Part shown: in pieces, positions 52,671 to 59,367 of the stretch
Numbering within the stretch: position 1 is the stretch's first letter
Layout of the letters: the number at the start of each line of letters is the position of its first letter
Assembly: GCA_964560765.1 (NCBI GenBank)
Contig: CAZLMG010000025.1
Coordinates: 1-59,367 of the forward strand
DNA length: 59,367 nucleotides
Source of the DNA: CAZLMG01 sp964560765
GTDB taxonomy: Bacteria; Bdellovibrionota_B; Oligoflexia; Oligoflexales; CAZLMG01
Reading direction: 5' to 3'
Translations under genes and position numbers: made by a program
Notes under the pieces: model-generated
What the model was told of the DNA's origin: nothing
Database searches by the model: none
What the model saw: the letters and a program-made list of their open reading frames with translations, nothing else

Positions 52671-54284
52671 CTAGAGAAAAGGAATAACCTCAGCTTCATC
52701 AGCAAGAGAAGAATTGAGCTTCACCGGACAGCGGACGGCATTATATCGCCGATCTTGACCGCGTATATGTCCCGAAATCTCTTGGTCAGCCTCTTTCCTG
52801 CTACAATCAAGCAGCTGCCGCAATAACGAGTACTTTAGCATCGATGGCTTTTCGCTGTTTTTGTCTATATCAGTCAGCGTACCGTACGGCTTCCAAATGA
52901 AATCAGTTGGCTGAATATTCCCAGTTGGAGACTCGCGCCATTCACCCCCTAATAGGTACCCATTAGAGTTGAATTCTAGGGTGTAATAATACGATCGCGT
53001 CGAATATAGACTCTGGTTTCGGGAATGGTTTTCCCAGTCCACGACTATATTGACGTGATCAGAATACTCAGCCTGTGGCGATATGGCTCCGGCATACACA
53101 ATCGTTGTCGCAACGTCCAAGGTAAACGCTGTCCCCGGTGCCCGGAAAAACTTTTTCTCTGGACTATCCATGCTAATGGGTTTTGGACGACCAAGTTCAC
53201 TTTGAAAAGCCCAGACAGGGTGATTCCAGACTTCGAGAAAGCGGCTAATCTCTAATATGAAGCTTTCCTTTTTCTCTGCAGACTCAGAAAGAAAATGCAC
53301 TAATGCTAGATGAAATGCGCCCGGATTAACGTCGCGACATGATTTATACAGCCTCACTGTTGTCGTTCTTGGCTGAACAGCGCGGTGACCCACCGTCTGC
53401 TCTCGCAGGTCTGCAACAACGGCCTCTTGAGTCTGGTATCTAAACAGCTCACGTTGCCCCTCAAGGCGACCAAGAGCCCCTCGACTGCTCACCAGCCAAA
53501 ACCTCTCACTCCCATTAGGGTCAAAACTTACCTCAATAGCACCGAAACTAGCTGAGTGGTCGCGAGTGATATAGAATGATCTGTCTTCGGCGATCAAATG
53601 GCCATCAACTGGACGTCCGTGTTGATCAAACTTCACGTCTCCCTGTCGGTAGTTACAACGACTACCAATAACTCGCTGATTTTCAGACATGGCATTGATG
53701 TCATAAGCCTTGCTCAACAAAGCGCGTAAATCGCCTTCAAAAAACAATACCTCTCTACCCTCTTCGGTGACGGCTAAGACGTTTCCGCCAGGCGCTCTCT
53801 CAACAATAGACGCCGGTGCCCACCCAGAGCATATCCCCATCCATTTCCATTGACTTGGATCGTTAGGGTACATTGCCTGATATCGATTGTAACGATCCCA
53901 GCTCTCTGAGGTCACCGAAAACAACTCATCATTGACGAGAGTGTCGTATTTTTCAGCAGGAGAGGCAAATAGGGAGTCACTCTGAGACCGAATGCTTTTC
54001 AGTTGAGACAGCTTATCCGCAAAACTCTGACCAGTGTGGTACCTGTAGGCTATGCCCTTTCTATAAAACGGCCAGTAATCGTCTCTCCATGGTGCTTGCT
54101 CCATTTCACCACGGGTCGCTGCAGAACTTCTGAGTTGATCATAGGTCCCAATGGGAATACCCATGATGGACGGATGACTATAAAGATCCCAAGCCTCCGT
54201 TATCTGAGATTGGTCATTGCCCTTCGGACCGCAACCGAGCAACAAAACGAAACAAAACACCTTCACTCGATTCCACAAACTCAT
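52671..54284 (-). CDS. Transglutaminase-elicitor-like (M81C) lipoprotein
   Basis: Lipoprotein of 537 residues; lipobox FVLLLGC. It resembles the transglutaminase elicitor family known from Phytophthora and some bacteria: DDYWPFYRKGIAYRY, then SPAEKYDTL and the expected catalytic Cys152 in MGICSGWAPASIVERAP. A conserved sequence LLSKAYDINAM follows. Further Cys residues suggest disulfides. The start codon overlaps the stop of the preceding lipoprotein gene (ATGA, 54281-54284), so both are one operon. Enzyme activity (protein cross-linking or deamidation) is inferred; the family call rests on short motifs only. Confidence 0.6.
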   Translation of the reverse strand: MSLWNRVKVFCFVLLLGCGPKGNDQSQITEAWDLYSHPSIMGIPIGTYDQLRSSAATRGEMEQAPWRDDYWPFYRKGIAYRYHTGQSFADKLSQLKSIRSQSDSLFASPAEKYDTLVNDELFSVTSESWDRYNRYQAMYPNDPSQWKWMGICSGWAPASIVERAPGGNVLAVTEEGREVLFFEGDLRALLSKAYDINAMSENQRVIGSRCNYRQGDVKFDQHGRPVDGHLIAEDRSFYITRDHSASFGAIEVSFDPNGSERFWLVSSRGALGRLEGQRELFRYQTQEAVVADLREQTVGHRAVQPRTTTVRLYKSCRDVNPGAFHLALVHFLSESAEKKESFILEISRFLEVWNHPVWAFQSELGRPKPISMDSPEKKFFRAPGTAFTLDVATTIVYAGAISPQAEYSDHVNIVVDWENHSRNQSLYSTRSYYYTLEFNSNGYLLGGEWRESPTGNIQPTDFIWKPYGTLTDIDKNSEKPSMLKYSLLRQLLDCSRKEADQEISGHIRGQDRRYNAVRCPVKLNSSLADEAEVIPFL

Positions 54285-56218
54285 TCCGCCAGCCCCCCAG
54301 ATGATCGATACGTATTCTTTTGCCCGCCAATGATCATCGACGATAGCGTTATGACGGGTTGATTTACCACTTGGCCCGAGAGCCGACGAACGTTCCAAGG
54401 TGGTGACGTTGCTTCGCTGGTAAACATCAGCGTTTCATTCGCTAAATAGGATAGATACACCCGATTATTCACATCAAGCTCAAGTTGTGCGAATCCGAAT
54501 GGGGCCTTCTGTACCTCTATCTTTTGCAGATTCTCAATCTCACCGTTAGATAAGTTCATTCTGTTAACAACAATGCCCCCAGACATCGAACCTTCACTTT
54601 GATAGAAGACTGAGGCTCCATATAGATACCCATCAGATCCGAGACGAATAGATGGTTTCATCGCGTTAAATGGTGAGCATTTTCTCGACGCATCGACCAC
54701 ACCGAATGCAAACCTTTCAACTTTCACCTGTCCTTGAGAGTAGACAATTTTTGCAATGTGAAATTCACAGCGATCTTGACCTGAACTCTCCGCCTGTATA
54801 TCGCAAAGATAAGCAACGTATGGATCGTTTTCGGACACCTCAATATCTGCAAACAAAACGTCGCCGCACTGCTTTTTGTCAGCCACAACACTTTGATCGT
54901 GGAAGCCGTTTAACTTGGTACTGCGATAAAGGAGATTCCCCTGTTGGATGTATGCAAGGTGTAGGTGATCTCCGCGATCCATCTCTACATTGATGTCCTG
55001 AATGTACCCATCTCGATCGATCGGCAAGTCATGGGCTTTGAGCGAGGAAAAGTCTCTTCCCCTTGCCTGCACATAACCAAGGTAGGCACGCTGATTTCTC
55101 CATCCAGCATGGACAATATGCAAACCACCACTTTGATCACTCGCAGCACTTAGTTGCTGCCCAATGGCATGACTTGCCTCGCCAGAGTCCAGCAAAATAT
55201 GCTGAACATCACCCTGCCTATCTATCAGCGCCAGGTACAACTTAGAATCGTTCGCGCCAACGATCGAGCGATTATGGCTTGGAACAATCACAACAGCGCC
55301 ACTCTCTCCCGCAGATATGACTCCAACTCTCCCGGAAGGCACGTGGCCATGCTCTGGAGCGTCGACATTTGTGGGCCAAAGATTGTGCGCGACATTCTCA
55401 AGGCTTCCGTAATGCGCCTCTTGCCGGCCATGGTCATCTCGCGTTTCAAACGCAAAATGCAGATTTATTGGCACTTCGATCTCTACAGATCTGTTGTTTC
55501 TCGCCTCGCTTGGATTTCCCAAATCGTCGAAAGCCGTGACACATAGATAGTAGCGCCCACCGAGCAAAGTGAGATCAACGTCAGTATAGCGGCTCTCCGC
55601 AAAGGTCTCATATCCATACTGGTCACACGCATTCTCAACTTTCACAAAGCGGATTCGATATTCCTTAACTGGCTCTTGCGAGAGTCCGAGTTGAACATGC
55701 ACCCGCATGCGATCGGCGAACGTGGCTTTGTCTATATTAAACTCACCTGGCCCAGAGGTATCCAAAGTCCAGCTCAAGCTCGTGGCACTATTGAGAGGCT
55801 GCCAGGCACCTTGGTCCTGCCCACCAATGATACACAGCTTGATTTCACCGTCGGACATATGGACGTGATCTACGTTGATGGGATTGTCTATGGAGACAGG
55901 ATCACCATACCCGGACCCTAGATGGCAGCGGAGTTCCGAAAGTGAATCAGCGATTTTGTAGCGGTAGACGTTTGCGTTCCGACTGACCACTTGAAGCGTC
56001 CAATGGTCGCTATTGGTTCGATCACCAGGAAGCTTGACCGTGGCGAACGGTTGGCTTTCATTAGGCGCGCTGATTTGTTTACCTCGAACATTTTCATCTA
56101 CTGACTTTTGATCACATCCCACCAGCAAGAGAAGCGAACATATGGCTACTCTGTTGCAGTTCTTGCGAACTACGCTTACAAATGCGTCGGCGCAAAGGAA
56201 ATTGCTCACTTGTTTCAT
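54281..56218 (-). CDS. Large beta-rich lipoprotein, 645 residues
   Basis: Signal peptide with lipobox LLLVGC. Residues about 170-250 look like a fibronectin-III-type module (YRIRFVKVENACDQYGYETF, then RYYLCVTAFDDLGNPSEARN). The rest has repeated strands with HLHIVHAGW-like motifs (SGGLHIVHAGWRNQRAYLGY, DRGDHLHLAYIQQGN), which suggests a beta-propeller. No enzyme motif is visible. Translationally coupled to the transglutaminase-elicitor-like gene; they may form a surface complex (inference). ATG 56218 follows AGGATAAGG. Confidence 0.6.
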   Translation of the reverse strand: MKQVSNFLCADAFVSVVRKNCNRVAICSLLLLVGCDQKSVDENVRGKQISAPNESQPFATVKLPGDRTNSDHWTLQVVSRNANVYRYKIADSLSELRCHLGSGYGDPVSIDNPINVDHVHMSDGEIKLCIIGGQDQGAWQPLNSATSLSWTLDTSGPGEFNIDKATFADRMRVHVQLGLSQEPVKEYRIRFVKVENACDQYGYETFAESRYTDVDLTLLGGRYYLCVTAFDDLGNPSEARNNRSVEIEVPINLHFAFETRDDHGRQEAHYGSLENVAHNLWPTNVDAPEHGHVPSGRVGVISAGESGAVVIVPSHNRSIVGANDSKLYLALIDRQGDVQHILLDSGEASHAIGQQLSAASDQSGGLHIVHAGWRNQRAYLGYVQARGRDFSSLKAHDLPIDRDGYIQDINVEMDRGDHLHLAYIQQGNLLYRSTKLNGFHDQSVVADKKQCGDVLFADIEVSENDPYVAYLCDIQAESSGQDRCEFHIAKIVYSQGQVKVERFAFGVVDASRKCSPFNAMKPSIRLGSDGYLYGASVFYQSEGSMSGGIVVNRMNLSNGEIENLQKIEVQKAPFGFAQLELDVNNRVYLSYLANETLMFTSEATSPPWNVRRLSGQVVNQPVITLSSMIIGGQKNTYRSSGGLAE

Positions 56219-56300
56219 CTGCCTTATCCTAGAATGAAATCGTGGTGGAGTCAGGCCTCCACCACGATGGAATAGTCGTCAATCTAAATGACAGTCGATG

Positions 56301-57005
56301 TTAGTTTGCCTGATGGACTTTTTCCTCGAAGTCTTGCTCAATCTTTTCTACTTGCTGAAGAACTTTTGCACCTTGGGCTACATAAGCGTCATCTTCAACT
56401 TGCTTAAGCTGGTTTAGTTCCTGCTGAGCCATCTCGATCTTAGCTTCGGCTTCTTTACGCTCTTGCTCATGTTGGAAAGCAATAGCAGCTTCTTGTTTAA
56501 GCTCCTCGACTTGCTTCTGCAATTGCTGCTCGAAACCATCTTTGCCCAATTGCTCAACCTTCTCCTCAACCAACTGCTTTGCTTCCTCTTCCTTTTCGAC
56601 GGCTTGTTCAACTGCTTCCTGTTTCATCACAGGAGCTTCCATCTCAGCTTCTTTTTGGTGCTCAAATTCAGACTGCTCCGTCTTTTCGACTGTCGCCTGA
56701 GCCACCTCTTGCTCTGGAATGCCCTGCTTTTGCTCTAACACAACCTCTTTTTCCGCTTGAGTTGGTGATTTTTCCTGCAATACGATTTTTGCTTCCGGCG
56801 CTTCAGCTACTTTCTCTTGCACCAATACCTGTGCTGGCTCCTCAAGGTGAGTTTCCTTATCCTCCTGAACCACCGCGCCCAGATCTTGAGCCATCTCCTT
56901 CTTTTGTTGATCGTTGTGTGCTTCGTATCGTTTGTCTTTGTCTGACGTCCCACACCCAACGTTCAAAACCATTACCGTGCTAATTACACCCGTCACAAGT
57001 TTCAT
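56301..57005 (-). CDS. Glu/Lys/Gln-rich coiled-coil lipoprotein
   Basis: Lipoprotein of 234 residues; lipobox VLNVGC. Nearly all of the mature protein is made of Glu, Gln, Lys, Val and Ala in heptad-like order (VEEKVEQLGKDGFEQQLQKQ, then AEAKIEMAQQELNQLKQV). A long coiled coil reaching from the membrane into the periplasm or outward is likely. Composition differs from all neighbours. ATG at 57005 follows GAGGAGG. No homologue recognised; may act as a spacer or surface fibre. Confidence 0.6.
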   Translation of the reverse strand: MKLVTGVISTVMVLNVGCGTSDKDKRYEAHNDQQKKEMAQDLGAVVQEDKETHLEEPAQVLVQEKVAEAPEAKIVLQEKSPTQAEKEVVLEQKQGIPEQEVAQATVEKTEQSEFEHQKEAEMEAPVMKQEAVEQAVEKEEEAKQLVEEKVEQLGKDGFEQQLQKQVEELKQEAAIAFQHEQERKEAEAKIEMAQQELNQLKQVEDDAYVAQGAKVLQQVEKIEQDFEEKVHQAN

Positions 57006-57421
57006 CTTCTGTCCTCCTCAGTTCTGACCAATCAATATTACGAACAAACATCTCATCCCAATTGAGTGCCGCGACTCACTTGATCTGAGAGGGAACCTGG
57101 ACACCAGGCCCACACCGTGGCAGCGCCTTCTGCAGAAATAGTGCCAGAATGGAATGCTATGGATTTCCTAAGACATATCGAAGAACGCGATAAGAGCGGG
57201 GGGAAAACTGCATCAAATTGGTGACAGGGATACGCCGAATCGACTCATGTGAAGCTTCGAGGATCGATGCCGTTTTGATCGTCTTAGAACAGTCGGTGAC
57301 GCGAACACAGTTGCTTGGCGATCTGACTCGCCGCAAGCATACCGCATAAGCGTCTCAGGATGTTGGGCTTGACCGCACGATTGCAAATTCTCTAACTCGA
57401 ATGCCGATAGCAATTGCGCGC
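57006..57421. other. Gap of 416 bases
   Basis: AT-richer than the neighbours, with no credible coding frame. A 66-codon minus-strand frame (57213-57413) has no ribosome site and a non-protein-like composition. I see no hairpin with a U-run. Likely the promoter region for the coiled-coil lipoprotein and decayed sequence. Confidence 0.35.
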
Positions 57422-57880
57422 TTATAGCACCAGATCAGTCCACATCGAAAGTTCGGCTTCGATGGACAGCTCGCCCTGATTGAACTGGATGAGACATGGG
57501 AAATAGCCACCATCTCCTGGGTAACGAGGCGCTTCATAGCAAAAGATCAGCAGGCCTCGCCCTGTCCCTGTACCAACACCACTGTCGACCTCTATCGGAG
57601 CAATCAACAGCTTCCTCCGCTCGATGATGTGGCTTGAGGTAAGTCGAACCGCGGCTGTGGAATGACATAGCCGTGTCGACGGCGCACAATAGGCGATGGT
57701 GCCTCTGCTCATGTCGGCAGTCAGATTCGTACAAATCATGGCATCCTGAGCAGAATTATCCAGGTTGCCGCAAGTCATCATCTCGGCGTAGCCATGGCCA
57801 CCCCAAAAAAGCATGGAAAGGGCGGTGATACCGGTAGAGATCATGACCCTGGAAAACAGCACTTTAGAAAAAAGCTGCAT
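57422..57880 (-). CDS. Secreted hypothetical protein, 152 residues
   Basis: Signal peptide (VMISTGITALSMLFWGGHGYA), then a mature part with seven Cys (MTCGNLDN, MICTNL, IAYCAPSTRLCHST, IFCYEA and FPCLI) that should form disulfides. The rest is beta-like with an acidic end (ELSIEAELSMW). Not recognised. ATG at 57880; the region before it contains no clear promoter. Likely secreted or periplasmic. Confidence 0.5.
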   Translation of the reverse strand: MQLFSKVLFSRVMISTGITALSMLFWGGHGYAEMMTCGNLDNSAQDAMICTNLTADMSRGTIAYCAPSTRLCHSTAAVRLTSSHIIERRKLLIAPIEVDSGVGTGTGRGLLIFCYEAPRYPGDGGYFPCLIQFNQGELSIEAELSMWTDLVL

Positions 57881-58253
57881 AGTACTTTGCTCCCAATTGA
57901 AAGTAATGAACTGGCGGGTCGGAGCGTTTACCGGAACGCGGCATCGAGATCAACCCACAATTGAAAGGACCTCCGATATTGTTGCCATCGGAGGATCGAT
58001 GCTAAAAAAATGTGAGAATGAACATCCGCCTTGATTATGCGCCGTGCAAAATGCTGTGTCGGCGCGATTCCAATGCCCATCATTCCCCCTATCACTCTGT
58101 AATCATTATCTTTTGGCGCGAGCTCAAGTGAATTCTCTCTGTCCCGCGTCGCCAAGGCTCGCGATGTTCTCCAGCGAAATCCTCTGGTTAATCTTTGGTC
58201 CGGGCATTGCTCGTCATTCCCTGCATGGCAATTTGCAGAGAAGGGACACTGCG
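57881..58253. other. Gap of 373 bases before the matrixin-like gene
   Basis: Contains a hairpin CCTCCGAT (57970-57977) / ATCGGAGG (57987-57994) with nine-base loop, followed by a run of seven A. Both flanking genes point outward, so it is a divergent promoter region. No coding frame is supported. Confidence 0.35.
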
Positions 58254-59303
58254 ATGGGACACCTGGCTTTAGGGTTATTACTGGTGATAACGATGGGCTG
58301 CATTCGCAAACAAGCTGCGGAATCACAGAGCACGCTGGAATGGGGCGTGCATCCAAGCTATAGCAGTGCCAATCTATTACGCCTTGAACCAGATCAGTCC
58401 GTTGAATTTTGCGGCCCCACCCATCAACACATTGGATACGCCGAGAATGGATTTCGCCAGTGGGCCGAAGCACTCAACCGGTGGGACCATATCAAAGTCA
58501 ATCCCTGTGGTTCAAAGTCACACCAGGTCATCAACCTCATGCGAAGTGGCAACTTGGGCATGAATCACTTCACCGGCAATCCAGGTCTGATTGAGGTTTC
58601 ATCGACCGCAACCGGAGACTTCCTGCATGCGCTCATTCTCCACGAGCTAGGACACAGCTTCGGACTATGTGACCAGTACGGCAATGGTGGCACCTGCTCC
58701 AACATTCGCTCACCATACTTGCAGGGTTCAGAAGTGATGGGGGCAACCAATGCGACGAAGCGATCGTTGACTGCCGGGGATATTACCGGCGCGCAGAAGG
58801 CGGCCTCGCTCGATACGCCCGCCAATCGACTCTGGACGGCCTATTTGTCCAGCCTGGCGAGAATCACCATTGGCATTCACAGCGGAAAACTGCAAGCGAA
58901 CGTCAGCGGTCGCTATCATCAGGTTGCACTGTGCACCGACGCCGCGTCGGCCTGCACTCCAGCAAGTGGGAAACTACTCATTATCGAATCAGGTCAACCG
59001 ATCGCCAAGACTTCAGATCTGCCAATCGAAACCCGTCTTAACATTCTGGCTTTTGCCGAATCCGGGAAAGTACTCGGCCGCCAAGGGTTCTATTTGCGAG
59101 CCACAAGTAGCAACGAATGGGAGATTACGGCGCCGACGATAGCAATACTTCTGGATGATGATGGCGACCTTGTCGACAACGAGCTGGATCGCTGCCCAAA
59201 CACGAAAGCCGGAGCCCAGATATGGAAGGTCGGTCAATCTGAGACATTGCGACAACCCATAAACTATGCAGGATGTGCAGAGGGTCAAAAGCCCGGCTCG
59301 TAA
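58254..59303 (+). CDS. Matrixin-like zinc metalloprotease lipoprotein with TSP3-type repeat
   Basis: Lipoprotein of 349 residues; lipobox VITMGC. Zinc motif LHELGHSFGLCDQY (His130, Glu131, His134, Asp140), i.e. HExxHxxGxxD, where the usual third His is Asp, as in snapalysin-type enzymes. Met-turn SEVMGATN comes about 35 residues later. The C-terminal part has one calcium-binding thrombospondin type 3-like repeat (LDDDGDLVDNELDRCPNT). The ATG at 58254 has AAGGGA upstream; longer frames exist but lack signals. Likely exported protease at the cell surface. Confidence 0.75.
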   Translation: MGHLALGLLLVITMGCIRKQAAESQSTLEWGVHPSYSSANLLRLEPDQSVEFCGPTHQHIGYAENGFRQWAEALNRWDHIKVNPCGSKSHQVINLMRSGNLGMNHFTGNPGLIEVSSTATGDFLHALILHELGHSFGLCDQYGNGGTCSNIRSPYLQGSEVMGATNATKRSLTAGDITGAQKAASLDTPANRLWTAYLSSLARITIGIHSGKLQANVSGRYHQVALCTDAASACTPASGKLLIIESGQPIAKTSDLPIETRLNILAFAESGKVLGRQGFYLRATSSNEWEITAPTIAILLDDDGDLVDNELDRCPNTKAGAQIWKVGQSETLRQPINYAGCAEGQKPGS

Positions 59304-59315
59304 ATAAGCTCTCGC

Positions 59316-59367
59316 TAGGGCCTGTCCCTGTTTACTGGTCAGCTAAGCAGCCACTGCAACCAGTGTT
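59316..59367 (-). mobile_element. MITE-like inverted-repeat element, copy 2 (cut by window end)
   Basis: Bases 59316-59367 are identical to the reverse complement of 10051-10102. The copy starts TAGGGCCTGTCCCT thirteen bases after the protease stop and continues past the window edge. Same TA boundary as copy 1, opposite orientation. Confidence 0.8.

Noticed and set aside
57213..57413. Minus-strand frame of 66 codons in a gap
   Set aside because: No ribosome site or recognisable composition; treated as non-coding.
57928..58473. Minus-strand open frame of 181 codons
   Set aside because: Overlaps the start of the matrixin-like gene; many Arg/Cys/His, no ribosome site, no motifs.
1..59367. CRISPR arrays, rRNA genes, prophage or secretion-system clusters
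   Set aside because: No regularly spaced repeats, no rRNA-like sequence and no such gene sets were seen on either strand.

Overview
The window is a chromosomal segment of a moderately GC-rich Gram-negative bacterium. Several things point to the Bdellovibrionota/Oligoflexia (predatory or predator-related) group: a TIGR02147/DUF4423-type regulator, a high density of lipoproteins and exported proteases, an App1-type phosphatase-domain protein, a transglutaminase-elicitor-like lipoprotein, an OmpA protein with a long N-terminal helical region, and many small secreted proteins without recognisable domains. This placement is inferred from gene content; no marker gene gives the species. I see about 59 protein genes, one tRNA-Ser(CGA), one broken IS3-type transposase and two copies of a short inverted-repeat element.

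Layout. 0-5.5 kb: soluble chemoreceptor coupled to flagellin, App1-like phosphatase, nadB, pgsA. 5.5-13.4 kb: unknown genes, a PfkB kinase, a TIGR02147 regulator with a visible promoter/operator, a HAD hydrolase, the first inverted-repeat element, signal peptidase I and a left-handed beta-helix protein. 13.5-18.1 kb: exported subtilase, exported HExxH protein with DUF1036-like modules, lipoprotein. 18.2-22.6 kb (minus strand): cytochrome c maturation genes ccmF, ccmH and tightly coupled small membrane proteins. 22.7-32.2 kb: mtaB, receiver-like/TPR protein, dicarboxylate symporter, three lipoproteins, thiI with rhodanese domain, arfB-like release factor. 32.3-36.3 kb: 1038-residue lipoprotein subtilase and exonuclease III. 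36.3-41 kb: envelope-stress type set (DUF883, AI-2E family permease, beta-barrel, DUF1328, BON, OmpA). 41.2-49.3 kb: transglutaminase-like protein, poly-Thr outer-membrane protein, murF, purK-purE, MOSC protein, nitroreductase, response regulator. 49.3-59.4 kb: accessory-looking region with IS3 remnant, tRNA-Ser, six predicted lipoproteins (an astacin-like and a matrixin-like zinc protease among them, plus a transglutaminase-elicitor-like protein), ending in the second inverted-repeat copy.

Gene organisation is very compact. Seven convergent gene pairs overlap at their 3' ends, several same-strand pairs share ATGA or TAATG junctions, and a strong terminator for the large subtilase lies inside the coding sequence of the convergent arfB. 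The most unusual items are the chemoreceptor-flagellin coupling, the inverted-repeat element at the edges of two regions, the DUF1036-linked metalloprotease, and the lipoprotein/protease cluster at the right end, which I read as a surface or secreted attack/defence repertoire (inference).
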